From positions 372,001 to 436,000 of the forward strand of contig JBNJFY010000004.1 in NCBI GenBank assembly GCA_051747265.1: a stretch of 64,000 nt of DNA. Direction: 5' to 3'. The notes beneath the pieces were generated by a model. The model was given only the letters and a program-made list of their open reading frames with translations. It had not been told where the DNA came from and searched no databases. Shown here in pieces: positions 17,151 through 26,048 of this stretch (within the stretch, counting starts at the first letter, position 1; each line of letters begins with the position of its first letter). Made by a program: the position numbers and the translations under genes. This stretch comes from JBNJFY01 sp051747265. Its GTDB lineage: Bacteria; Bacteroidota; Rhodothermia; Balneolales; Balneolaceae.

Positions 17151-18382
17151 AAAAACTTCTGCTGATAATCGTAACAACGGTTTTCTTCCCAGGCTCTATG
17201 GGCTGGGCACAGCAGTGGGAGTCGGTTCTGTCTATCGAAAACCGCTTGGGCTATTCTACCAACACCTATTTAAACCCCTATATGTCTGAATGGGAAGTGG
17301 AACCAGCATCACTATATGATTTAACGGCTGTTTCCGCTCGTGCTAATGGGTACCAAAAAAGATTCTCTTGGTCGGTTACGGGCAGTGCGCATTATCAGGC
17401 GTTTCTTCAAAATGGAGTTCCCACGTGGAAAGGGGCTGTATTATGGGGGAATCTGGATCATCCTTTGACTGCTAATCTTACCTTGGGGATCAATTCCGGT
17501 GTCAGTTACCTATCCGGCTCCTTTGATCGAACCATCGCTTGGCTGCAACCCCGGCTGACTTGGTTTATTACCCCATTCACGTTGGTACGTGCCAAAGCGG
17601 GTTCCAATATGCAGCAATATTCGGGGACTACATCGGGCAGTCGTTACGATTCTTATGCCCTGGAAGCGGAGAGCTGGTTGACTTACCGGCTTCAGTTAAC
17701 GGCGGGATTATATAGTGATCTCAACAGTTTTCCATCGCTTTCAGAAGGCTATAACGGAGTGATCAGTGCACAGTACCGATTTCGCAACAACAGTTCGATA
17801 CAAGCATTTGTAGGATTACAGCAGTATCAATTTGAAACTACTATTGATGGGTCGGGTGGTGGAGCAATGACACAACCGGGTTCTAATGTACTGCTAAATA
17901 CGGATCGCTTATTACGGTATGGAATCAGTGCGCAACGACCGATTAATAATCGATTCAGTTTGTTTGCCAATGTGGAAGTTTTACACTACTTGGCTGATGT
18001 AGCTATCAATAGTAGTTCTGACATCAAAACATCAGCGGGTTTGCGATTCAGCTTGGAACCACGTTTTAAAAAAGATGAACAGCTAATTGAGCCAGATTGG
18101 AATATTGATGAATCCCGCCAAAAGTTACGCGTTCGCTATGTAGGGGAGGGGCGATTGTATTTGGTAGGATCGTTTAATAATTGGGAAAAGCCCGGTATTC
18201 CCCTACGACGGCAAAACCAACATTGGCTTACGGCTGATTTGCAGTTAGAACCGGGCATGTATGAGTACCGCATTTTGCGCATTCAAGGGAAAGACGAAGA
18301 GTGGCTGGACTTTTCGAAACAAACCTATACCGTCCAAGATGATTTTGACGGTAATAACGCACTCATAGTGATAGATTATTAA
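17147..18382 (+). CDS. Outer-membrane beta-barrel protein with C-terminal CBM48 domain
   Basis: A 411-aa exported protein. A signal peptide (about 1-21, ending GWAQ) is followed by about 300 residues of amphipathic alternating strands, consistent with an outer-membrane barrel. The C-terminal domain (about 330-411: LYLVGSFNNWEKPG, GMYEYRIL, DDFDGNNALIVIDY) is a second CBM48-like fold, homologous in design to that of the anti-sigma factor encoded just upstream. The 4-bp overlap implies coupled translation. No enzyme motif is seen. The pairing of two CBM48 domains on either side of the periplasm suggests a signalling or glycan-handling role, which is inference only. Confidence 0.75.
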   Translation: MKKLLLIIVTTVFFPGSMGWAQQWESVLSIENRLGYSTNTYLNPYMSEWEVEPASLYDLTAVSARANGYQKRFSWSVTGSAHYQAFLQNGVPTWKGAVLWGNLDHPLTANLTLGINSGVSYLSGSFDRTIAWLQPRLTWFITPFTLVRAKAGSNMQQYSGTTSGSRYDSYALEAESWLTYRLQLTAGLYSDLNSFPSLSEGYNGVISAQYRFRNNSSIQAFVGLQQYQFETTIDGSGGGAMTQPGSNVLLNTDRLLRYGISAQRPINNRFSLFANVEVLHYLADVAINSSSDIKTSAGLRFSLEPRFKKDEQLIEPDWNIDESRQKLRVRYVGEGRLYLVGSFNNWEKPGIPLRRQNQHWLTADLQLEPGMYEYRILRIQGKDEEWLDFSKQTYTVQDDFDGNNALIVIDY

Positions 18383-18401
18383 TGTTTTAAGACTGACTAT
18401 T

Positions 18402-19388
18402 ATGATTCATCGAAAAAACATACCGATTGGAAGGATAGGCCTGATATTTCTGGTCAGCTTATGGATGTTTGGGGCAGCTACAATATCTGTTGCTCAGGAT
18501 AACAATCCACAAGTAGAACAACTCATGGAGCGAGCGGAAAACGCACAGATGGATATGGAGACGCTGCAACAGATTCAACAGCGATTTCAGAACATGAATC
18601 GTGCTCATGAGGAGCTGGTGACTATATTAGAAGCAGCGGTAACTACGGCAGAGCAAAATTTGCCTAGTAATCATATGACCGATAAGGCGTTGGAAGGATT
18701 GGCGAAGAACATCCCTAGTCAGCGTATTACGCAGGTAATGGAGCGGATGCAGACAGCGACCCGGGAAGCATCACAGCAGGTTCAGCCTTGGCTTGATCAA
18801 CCTCAGGTTCAGGAAATGGTGCAACGCGAACGGCAGATGGATACCCAACAATTTAAGCAACAGTTGACCATAGCATTGGCCAATGCCCAAATGCATGGAC
18901 TCAATGATGAAAGTATGCAACAGATACTGAAAGAAATTGGGCATCAGGATGTCATTGCGAAAAGCAAGCCCTCAGATATCATTTCTGCAGTGGGTGTAGC
19001 TCATGAAGTGCAGCAGGGTATGGGACCAGGTAAACAAGCGGGCTCCTTTATTGCCAAAGCTTTGAAAGGCGGATTTGGCGCGCAAGAATTGCAACAATTA
19101 CCAGCAGCCATGCAAATGGCCCGATTGCGAAGTGAATTGCCGGCCAGCGCAGTTATGCAAGGCATGGGTAGACAGATGGAAGGCGGCATACCGGCCAAAG
19201 ACATCTTGCAGAACTTATTCAATGGCAACATCGGAGGCGGCCCTCCGGGTGATGTCCCACGGGGTCCCGGTAATAATAATGGGCAAGGCAATCAAGGGAA
19301 CAATGGAAATAACGGTCAAGGAAACGGTGGCGGAAATGGTGGCGGTAACGGAGGAGGAAATGGCAATGGCAATGGAAATAATGGTTAG
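18402..19388 (+). CDS. Exported Gln/Met-rich protein with Gly/Asn-rich tail
   Basis: A 328-aa protein I do not recognise. It has a signal peptide (about 1-31, ending SVAQ), then a helical, Gln- and Met-rich body (residues 35-275) with repeated amphipathic segments such as QQIQQRFQNMN and VMERMQTATREASQQVQ. A low-complexity tail from about 276 is almost only Gly and Asn, with some Gln, Pro and Arg, in GGGN and GNGN steps. Such tails occur in surface or matrix-associated proteins, but no function should be assumed. It starts 19 bp after the CBM48 barrel gene and is probably in the same operon. Confidence 0.7.
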   Translation: MIHRKNIPIGRIGLIFLVSLWMFGAATISVAQDNNPQVEQLMERAENAQMDMETLQQIQQRFQNMNRAHEELVTILEAAVTTAEQNLPSNHMTDKALEGLAKNIPSQRITQVMERMQTATREASQQVQPWLDQPQVQEMVQRERQMDTQQFKQQLTIALANAQMHGLNDESMQQILKEIGHQDVIAKSKPSDIISAVGVAHEVQQGMGPGKQAGSFIAKALKGGFGAQELQQLPAAMQMARLRSELPASAVMQGMGRQMEGGIPAKDILQNLFNGNIGGGPPGDVPRGPGNNNGQGNQGNNGNNGQGNGGGNGGGNGGGNGNGNGNNG

Positions 19389-19519
19389 CAGCTTGTCTAG
19401 AATGATCAGGCATCAAACTCAAAATTTTCTTGTAACGCCCTCTTGTTTCACTCGTCCTACGGATAGAAATCGAGATAGAACTCTCCATATCCATTAATAA
19501 ATCGTTTGAGGATTTAATC

Positions 19520-20344
19520 ATGTTACAATCAAAACTATTACCCCTGTTAAGTACGCTGGTGATTGGGGTGGGACTCTTGGTGGCTAGTTGCGACAATACC
19601 GATCCGGCTCCGGAAATGGGCAGTATGACCGTAGAAATGACTGATGCTCCCATCGATTCAGCAGCAGAGGTGAATGTATTTGTCGAGCGTATAGAAATTA
19701 ACAATGCCGAAGATGACACTGGTTGGGTGACGTTGGCCGAACCGCAACAGATGTATAACCTATTGGATTACACCAATGGGGAAGTGGCTGTGCTCGGCGG
19801 TGCCGATTTAGAAGCGGGTATCTATCCTCAAATAAGACTCATTTTGGGTGAGGGCAATAACATAGTCATCTATAACGATGATGGATCCACCAGCACCTAT
19901 GATTTATTTGTGCCCAGTGGTACTAAAAGTGGTATAAAGTTAAATGTGAATGCCGAGATCGAAGAAGGCATTGAATATACCATGTTGCTCGATTTTGACG
20001 CTAGCCGCTCGGTACATAAGGCCGGAAACAATCCTCATCGTCCATACATCATGCGACCGGTGATCAAAGCGGTAAATAAAGCGTTAACCGGTTCCATTGC
20101 CGGAGCAGTTGAACCCGTAGAGGCTCGACCCGTGGTGTATGCTATTGCTGGAGAAGATACGCTAGCAGCTTCCATCGCAGATACCACCAATGGCGAGTTT
20201 AAGTTGATCGGATTGGAAGACGGAACCTATGATGTCTCCGCCGATCCGCGCACGGAGGGCTTCGAAATTACCAACCAATCTGATGTACAGGTAAATGTAG
20301 GTGAAACTACAGATGTAGGTACCATTGAGATGACCCAAAATTAA
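19520..20344 (+). CDS. DUF4382 lipoprotein
   Basis: A 274-aa lipoprotein: the signal sequence ends in the lipobox LVASC, with the lipidated Cys at about residue 24. The DUF4382 domain (about 35-190) starts GSMTVEMTDAPIDSAAEVNVFVERIEI and contains the typical NLLDYTNG and AGIYPQIRLIL motifs. The C-terminal ~80 residues (GSIAGAVEP, then NGEFKLIGLEDGTYDVSADP) look like a carboxypeptidase-regulatory, Ig-like domain. It lies 131 bp after the Gly/Asn-tail gene and is the last gene before a bidirectional terminator. The function of DUF4382 is unknown. Confidence 0.85.
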   Translation: MLQSKLLPLLSTLVIGVGLLVASCDNTDPAPEMGSMTVEMTDAPIDSAAEVNVFVERIEINNAEDDTGWVTLAEPQQMYNLLDYTNGEVAVLGGADLEAGIYPQIRLILGEGNNIVIYNDDGSTSTYDLFVPSGTKSGIKLNVNAEIEEGIEYTMLLDFDASRSVHKAGNNPHRPYIMRPVIKAVNKALTGSIAGAVEPVEARPVVYAIAGEDTLAASIADTTNGEFKLIGLEDGTYDVSADPRTEGFEITNQSDVQVNVGETTDVGTIEMTQN

Positions 20345-20392
20345 GTCTATTCGATTGAATAGTTTTAACGTGGTTCATCCCTCTTGATCAAA

Positions 20393-20423
20393 AGCCCACC
20401 GCAAGATATGTGGTGGGCTTTTT
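20393..20423. terminator. Bidirectional terminator between convergent genes
   Basis: AGCCCACC (20393-20400) pairs with GGTGGGCT (20412-20419) around an 11-nt loop. A T-run follows on the + strand and an A-rich stretch precedes it, so it can end both the DUF4382 gene (+) and the GT10 gene (-). Confidence 0.85.
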
Positions 20424-20446
20424 CTGTGATATTAAATCATCGCTTA

Positions 20447-21454
20447 TTAAGTGCCATACCGGTGCAAATAGCGTAGCTGTCTGGATACACGAACTCGATT
20501 CCAGTATGTATTCCAAATGCGGTAAGGAGTCGTTAACCAAGAGGGAGGCTCAATGGGCTGAATGTTATTACGTTTTCTATGAAGTCCAATGTGCTGATGG
20601 GCTAATGCTGTTAATTTGGCCAAGGGATTGAACTCGTTGACTACGATGTCGTGTGCCTTTTTCAGTGCCGGTAATCTTCTCTGATAATCTTTTGGATCAG
20701 ATAGCACTTTTTTAATTCGTTCACGAGCCCGAGTTGGGGTTAGCTGAGTTACATCAATCAGTGAATCTGGGGGAAAATAGTCTTGGATATTCGTACAACC
20801 GCGGTAAATAGGAACCGTGTAGCAAAGGAACGCATCCAGGATTTTTTCAGTGATGTAGTCGGGTTGGCAGGAATTTTCCAATACCACAGAATATTTGAAG
20901 GGAGCATGCATTTCCCATTTGGTTTCTGTGGGATTAAAGCCCTGGCCAAACAGTGGGTAGGATTGAAGCTCATTGAGAACAGCAGCCAACCAGCGCAACC
21001 GATCCACATGACCCGGATAATCGGTTTTATCCGTAATCACAATGGAAAGGGGTTCGGGTTTATTCAGTTGATTTGGTTTCAGGGATTGAATTTCCTTCAA
21101 TGGTTTCTGCAGATGCCAACCCAGAAAACCGTGGGATTTTTGGGCATGGGCCAGATTTGCTTCCATCATAGGGCTGAGCACCCAATCGTACTGATCCAGC
21201 TGCTGGTACATCCATGGGTGATAAATCGAATGGCCGGGTTCCATCATGAAAGCCACCACAGGCACATGAGAAGGAAGTATCAGCTCTTGAGAGGGGGTAT
21301 TGAAAATTCCCATCAGATCTACCTCATCCGAATATCCATACTGGAACCGGCAGTTATTCAATTGATAGTCTGTTTCTGAAATTTTATTGGCGTGAGCTGC
21401 CAAGAAAGTATCTACCTTTTTTAACAAAAGACCGTCTACACCAATGGTGATCAT
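20447..21454 (-). CDS. Glycosyltransferase family 10 (fucosyltransferase-like)
   Basis: A 335-aa protein whose centre carries the GT10 (alpha-1,3/4-fucosyltransferase, PF00852) signature: FKYSVVLENSCQPDYITEKI, then DAFLCYTVPIYRGC, at about residues 182-217. The N-terminal part resembles the acceptor-binding half. No membrane segment is obvious, so it is probably cytosolic or peripheral. It may transfer fucose or another 6-deoxy sugar from a GDP donor to a surface glycan. No other sugar-pathway gene adjoins it, so acceptor and pathway are unknown. Confidence 0.82.
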   Translation of the reverse strand: MITIGVDGLLLKKVDTFLAAHANKISETDYQLNNCRFQYGYSDEVDLMGIFNTPSQELILPSHVPVVAFMMEPGHSIYHPWMYQQLDQYDWVLSPMMEANLAHAQKSHGFLGWHLQKPLKEIQSLKPNQLNKPEPLSIVITDKTDYPGHVDRLRWLAAVLNELQSYPLFGQGFNPTETKWEMHAPFKYSVVLENSCQPDYITEKILDAFLCYTVPIYRGCTNIQDYFPPDSLIDVTQLTPTRARERIKKVLSDPKDYQRRLPALKKAHDIVVNEFNPLAKLTALAHQHIGLHRKRNNIQPIEPPSWLTTPYRIWNTYWNRVRVSRQLRYLHRYGT

Positions 21455-21673
21455 ATTAACAAGTGATAAGTAATTGTCATTTTGGTAATGACCTTTCTGT
21501 TCTTGCGTAGCACTTTTCGGCCATCCATAAACTGGTTAATAATCCCGGGAAGAATTATGAATATAACCTGGCAATAATACTATATACTTTGGAAGAACAT
21601 ATATGTTTCTGTTTGAATTATCCCTTTGTGGATTATAGGTTTGTTTGTTCTTTTGAATGAAAAAGGGAGATAT

Positions 21674-24600
21674 ATGAAGAGTAGATGCTACCATTCGATT
21701 TATGTTCTACTGCTTATTTTTCTTTTTGGGTTATCAACGGTCATATCCGCACAAGCTCAAAAAGTAACAGAAACCTACCAACAACAACTACAGGAGTTAG
21801 AACAAACATTACCAGAGCAAACTAGAAATGGCAAGATTACATATCCTTCTGATGATTATTTGGGGTTAGAATATGATCAGGAGTGGATCAGTTCGGATCA
21901 GCCGGATCCCCAAAATAATATCAATCTGCCCAGTCCGGGAAATTATGCCGGCGATGTTAACGGGGACGGCAATGACGATTATGTCAGGGTGGATTACGCG
22001 ATGGATGATCGCACATCTGATCTAAGCGACACGGTTTATAAAACCGGCGTGTTTTATGGTACTTCAGATGCATCTACCCCTGATCAACTTCTGTATCATG
22101 AATTGAAGCCTGTAGGGGATGTAAATGGTGACTCTTACGCAGACGCCTTGCGCGCGGATAATACCGGTTTGTATTTGGTACCTGGCTCCAGTGATGGATA
22201 TGACACCAGTGCCGAAACACAAATTAGTTCAGCGATCACGGATTTGGATATTGTTACCGGTTTTATGGATTTAAATGGCGATAATCTGGCTGATTTCGCG
22301 ATTCATCCTGGTTCAGGTGATACGTTATTTTATGTGATGGGGAATAGCAGTGTTAGTTCTATGACGGTAGTCAGCTATACAACTAACTTTTCACTTCCTT
22401 ACGGTAGTGCCATTGTATTTGATGATGCCGGACAGAATCTGCATTTGGTGTCTCATAACGATGGTATTTCAACGTGGTTGCAAATTTCTACCGATGGGGA
22501 TAAAACCAATGATATCAGTGTACAAGAGGAGATAGCGACATCGGATAGAATAAATAACCCAATCATCCGTGCCTTAGTTGTAGATAACAGTACCCAAATT
22601 GACTACTTGGTTCAACCAAACAATGCGCATGATACCTATCATGTTACGCACAGTCAGGATGGGAGTACTAAAACACGTACGGATCTAGGGACGATCAATT
22701 TTGCAAAAGCTGGTGATCTGAATCAGGATGGTGAGGATGATTACTTCTATCTGAATGATTCTGATATGCTCTATATCTCATTCGGTGATGGAGATCTCAG
22801 CAATTCCTTTACCGAAGATGTTCAGGTGATGGATCTCTCCAGTGATGATATCGGAGTGAATTGGGTACCTCAGGCCTTTGATATCCAGCCTGATTATAAC
22901 GGAGATGGTAACGGCGATTTCTGGTTGGAAACGATTCGGTATGATCAGAATGTGGATCAACGAAACTTTTACGCGCTGGATGGGAGCAATAATCTCAATA
23001 ATCCCATAACTATCGACTATCCGGATAATGTTTATGCCAATACCATTGATTTCACCGAAAATCTGGGCGATATCAACGGAGATGGAATAGAAGACGTCGG
23101 ATTTGTGGATGGCGGGCGCCAAACGATTGAAATCTATTATGGTGGCTCACCGGTAAGTTCAGAACCGGATATGAGCTTGGATTTATCAGTCGGCGCGCTG
23201 CAAACCAGTACCGGTGATATTAATGGGGATGGATACACTGATCTCGTAGTAAATGATAACTCTGGTAGAGCCTTTGAGGTATTTTATGGCTCGGAATCTG
23301 GATTTAATTCAACCGCCGATCAAAGTATTAAAGCCGAAGATACGAATACCAATATCAGTGATCCCGGGCTCTATTTCGCAACCGTAGTTGGTGATGTTAA
23401 TGGAGATGGCAACGATGATATCGTTGGTCTTTCCACGTTTGGGCGAAATGAAACCAATAATGGTACTGAATATGCCAACGAAGCCTATGTGTATCTAGGT
23501 GGTAGTTCGGTCTCCGCGTCACCAGATCAAACCATCTCCGTAGGATCTACAACCAATTCATTAAGTTTATATGGTGTAGAAGGTAATGGCGATTTGAATG
23601 GTGATGGATACGACGATTTTGTGATTCAAGCATGGAACGCGCACTCTGGAAACACCAACTCGTATGATAATACTGTTGGATTTTCTTCAGGTGCTGTATT
23701 CGTGTACCATGGTAATAGCAATGGTACATTTGGTGGGGAAGATCTGTTAATATCTCCTCCCGCGGATGGACAAGGATACATTACCTTTGGACAAGATGTA
23801 GAGATAACCGACCTCCAGGGTAATGGTAGTGATGATCTATTAATAGGTAGTTATTATATCTATAACCTGAACGACAATTATACCCAAGGACAAATTAATA
23901 CCTATCTCGGTGGATCAGATATGGATGGCACCAGTGATGGAATCACAGAGTTGCCGATCAATTCATCATTCGGGAGAATGCAAGCTATTCACGATATAGA
24001 CGGTGATCAGGGATCGGAGATATGGTATGAAATGTATGACAATGGCTACCGTAACAGGATCGCAAAATACGATACGGATGACCGTGATCTATTTACAATA
24101 ATCAAGGTGGATAATCCTAATACCAATACCCGATTACTGGGATATTGGGATCAAAGTAATATTGGTCAATATACCGGGACACAGACCTATTCCATGATTG
24201 CGTCCAATGTCGGAGATGATAATGATCACTATTATTCGTCTCGGGTCTATCGCTTTGATATTCCTGCAGCAGTTCAGCTGACCAGTGTGGATGATGTGGC
24301 CGACGATCAAGGCGGCTGGGTGACCGTAACTATAGATGGAGCTCTTGTAGATGGTCAGTTCAATGACTCCAAAACTTTCGATGAATGGTCGGTATGGCGG
24401 GAAACCTCCAATGGCTGGACCAATGTAGCCAGCGTGCCGTATTACAGCGACGGCGCCAAGTTTGTGGACGTCCGCGTTCCCCAAACCCGTCCATCGGATG
24501 CCGCCTCCGACAGTGATGAGGGAAAATTTAATTTCCGAGTTACGCTGCATGACGATGGAGAGCTGGTGGCCGAATCCAACGTCAAGATGGGTTTTGCTTT

Positions 24601-25168
24601 GGATAATAAATCGCCGGCTAAAGTCACCGGTTTAGCTAAATCGGATACTGATAAGGGCGTGCAGTTATCTTGGGATGCCTCGCAGGCGCCGGACTTGGGG
24701 CAATACGAAGTGTATCTGCTAGACGACGATGGCAGCCTGCCGGATAGTCCGGTTAAGACGACCAGCGATACCAAGGTTACGTTTAATAAAGCTTCGTCTG
24801 AACGCAATTTCGCGGTTAAGGCCACCGATGTAAACGGAAACGAAGGTAAAGCCTCGGATCCGATCACGGTGACCTCTGTGGAAGAAGGCCAGAGCGGAAC
24901 CCCGGCAACGTTCGCCCTGCAGAAAAACTATCCCAACCCATTTAACCCGACTACCAAAATTGATTACGCGCTACCCCAAAGTGCTGAGGTGACTATTACG
25001 GTGTATAACGCATTGGGACAGACAGTCGCCACCTTGGTAGACGGACAGAAAAGCGCGGGCTATCACAGCGTCTCATTTGATGCGCAGTCCATGAACTCGG
25101 GCGTGTATATCTATCGCATCGAGGCCGGCAACTTTTCGCAGACCCGCAAGATGATGCTGGTTAAATAA
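21674..25168 (+). CDS. Giant FG-GAP repeat protein with T9SS type A sorting domain
   Basis: A 1164-aa secreted protein. A signal peptide (about 1-30, ending ISAQAQ) precedes at least ten FG-GAP/VCBS-like calcium-binding repeats of the type DVNGDGNDD, DLNGDNLAD, DINGDGYTD (about 95-800), which should fold as beta-propellers. Near the C-terminus is an Fn3-like module (KVTGLAK...QLSWDASQAPDLGQYEVYLLDDDGS), followed by a type IX secretion sorting domain (about 1080-1164: NYPNPFNPTTKIDYALPQ ... SGVYIYRIEAG). I take the ATG at 21674, preceded by AAGGGAGA, over an upstream in-frame ATG at 21626. The 3' ~850 bp is visibly GC-richer than the rest. Likely cell-surface adhesion or binding; substrate unknown. 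Confidence 0.88.
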   Translation: MKSRCYHSIYVLLLIFLFGLSTVISAQAQKVTETYQQQLQELEQTLPEQTRNGKITYPSDDYLGLEYDQEWISSDQPDPQNNINLPSPGNYAGDVNGDGNDDYVRVDYAMDDRTSDLSDTVYKTGVFYGTSDASTPDQLLYHELKPVGDVNGDSYADALRADNTGLYLVPGSSDGYDTSAETQISSAITDLDIVTGFMDLNGDNLADFAIHPGSGDTLFYVMGNSSVSSMTVVSYTTNFSLPYGSAIVFDDAGQNLHLVSHNDGISTWLQISTDGDKTNDISVQEEIATSDRINNPIIRALVVDNSTQIDYLVQPNNAHDTYHVTHSQDGSTKTRTDLGTINFAKAGDLNQDGEDDYFYLNDSDMLYISFGDGDLSNSFTEDVQVMDLSSDDIGVNWVPQAFDIQPDYNGDGNGDFWLETIRYDQNVDQRNFYALDGSNNLNNPITIDYPDNVYANTIDFTENLGDINGDGIEDVGFVDGGRQTIEIYYGGSPVSSEPDMSLDLSVGALQTSTGDINGDGYTDLVVNDNSGRAFEVFYGSESGFNSTADQSIKAEDTNTNISDPGLYFATVVGDVNGDGNDDIVGLSTFGRNETNNGTEYANEAYVYLGGSSVSASPDQTISVGSTTNSLSLYGVEGNGDLNGDGYDDFVIQAWNAHSGNTNSYDNTVGFSSGAVFVYHGNSNGTFGGEDLLISPPADGQGYITFGQDVEITDLQGNGSDDLLIGSYYIYNLNDNYTQGQINTYLGGSDMDGTSDGITELPINSSFGRMQAIHDIDGDQGSEIWYEMYDNGYRNRIAKYDTDDRDLFTIIKVDNPNTNTRLLGYWDQSNIGQYTGTQTYSMIASNVGDDNDHYYSSRVYRFDIPAAVQLTSVDDVADDQGGWVTVTIDGALVDGQFNDSKTFDEWSVWRETSNGWTNVASVPYYSDGAKFVDVRVPQTRPSDAASDSDEGKFNFRVTLHDDGELVAESNVKMGFALDNKSPAKVTGLAKSDTDKGVQLSWDASQAPDLGQYEVYLLDDDGSLPDSPVKTTSDTKVTFNKASSERNFAVKATDVNGNEGKASDPITVTSVEEGQSGTPATFALQKNYPNPFNPTTKIDYALPQSAEVTITVYNALGQTVATLVDGQKSAGYHSVSFDAQSMNSGVYIYRIEAGNFSQTRKMMLVK

Positions 25169-25200
25169 GCATTCAATTTTTAAACCAGGTTATCAGCTAA

Positions 25201-25235
25201 AAAGGCGAGTCCCTAAAAGGGCTCGCCTTTTTCTT
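25201..25235. terminator. Bidirectional terminator
   Basis: AAAGGCGAG (25201-25209) pairs with CTCGCCTTT (25222-25230), followed by TTCTTTT on the + strand and preceded by an A-run. It serves the FG-GAP gene (+) and the convergent barrel gene (-). Confidence 0.85.
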
Positions 25236-25262
25236 TTATCATGGTAATGTGGCTGGGTAGTA

Positions 25263-26015
25263 TCAAGAATCAAATAGGTAGCCAATAGAGATTCCCGTAC
25301 GGAATCCGGACCAGTTCACATTGACGTTGTCATTGGTGCCCTCGAAATAGACTTCGTTATCTTTGTAGCGTAATCGGCTTACCAATGAAACAGAATATCC
25401 CAGATGGAAATTCACCGAAAAGTGGTCGGTAATGTTGTATTGGCCTAATAATGAAGGGGTTAAGTATGCGCCGATGGAATTGAATGATATTTCATCTGAT
25501 TGATGATAATCAACTTCATATAAATCCATATAGCTATTTAAGGTAATATCTCCATAACTAAACCCCGTTTTCCCTCCCCAATAAAAATCAAAACTCTTGT
25601 TCGAGTTCTTCTGGAAAGATCGATAATATCCCACTCCGGCAAATATACCATCGGCAATTAAGGTGAGCCCCATATCGCCCGAGTAATCACTGTAATTAGC
25701 TTTACTGCCTGTAGAATGTATTTCCAAATGTACATCTAGTATTTCATTAGGACCTTTAGGCATTGAGATACGGATCCCTAGATTGTAATGAGCGGGAAAA
25801 TCATCAACCAGTTTCAGGTAAGGTTGTTCACTGCTGGTTTTAAAAAAGGATCGCATATCACTCATGTTGTACGTACCGTATCCGCCATAGGCGTGTAGGG
25901 TTAACTTCTCAGTATTTACTTGAGCCTTAAGGGAATTATGCAGCGCAAGACCTAGGAGTACCGTAATTAGAAAGGAACGTAAGTACATTGGGTTGTATAT
26001 ATTATAGCTTCTCAT
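25263..26015 (-). CDS. Putative outer-membrane beta-barrel protein
   Basis: A ~250-aa protein with an N-terminal signal peptide (MYLRSFLITVLLGLALHN region, cut after LKAQ) and alternating hydrophobic/aromatic strands such as AHYNLGIRISMP, GIFAGVGYYRSF and FSVNFHLGYSVSL, ending in FRTGISIGYLFDS. These features fit a small outer-membrane barrel. I take the ATG at 26015; the ATG at 25988 gives a more compact signal peptide and is a real alternative. The 33 bp upstream abut the stop of the lipoprotein gene on the same strand, so the two are likely cotranscribed. No family name could be assigned. Confidence 0.65.
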   Translation of the reverse strand: MRSYNIYNPMYLRSFLITVLLGLALHNSLKAQVNTEKLTLHAYGGYGTYNMSDMRSFFKTSSEQPYLKLVDDFPAHYNLGIRISMPKGPNEILDVHLEIHSTGSKANYSDYSGDMGLTLIADGIFAGVGYYRSFQKNSNKSFDFYWGGKTGFSYGDITLNSYMDLYEVDYHQSDEISFNSIGAYLTPSLLGQYNITDHFSVNFHLGYSVSLVSRLRYKDNEVYFEGTNDNVNVNWSGFRTGISIGYLFDS

Positions 26016-26048
26016 AATGGGTAAGCTGATCAAATTTATACAATCGAC

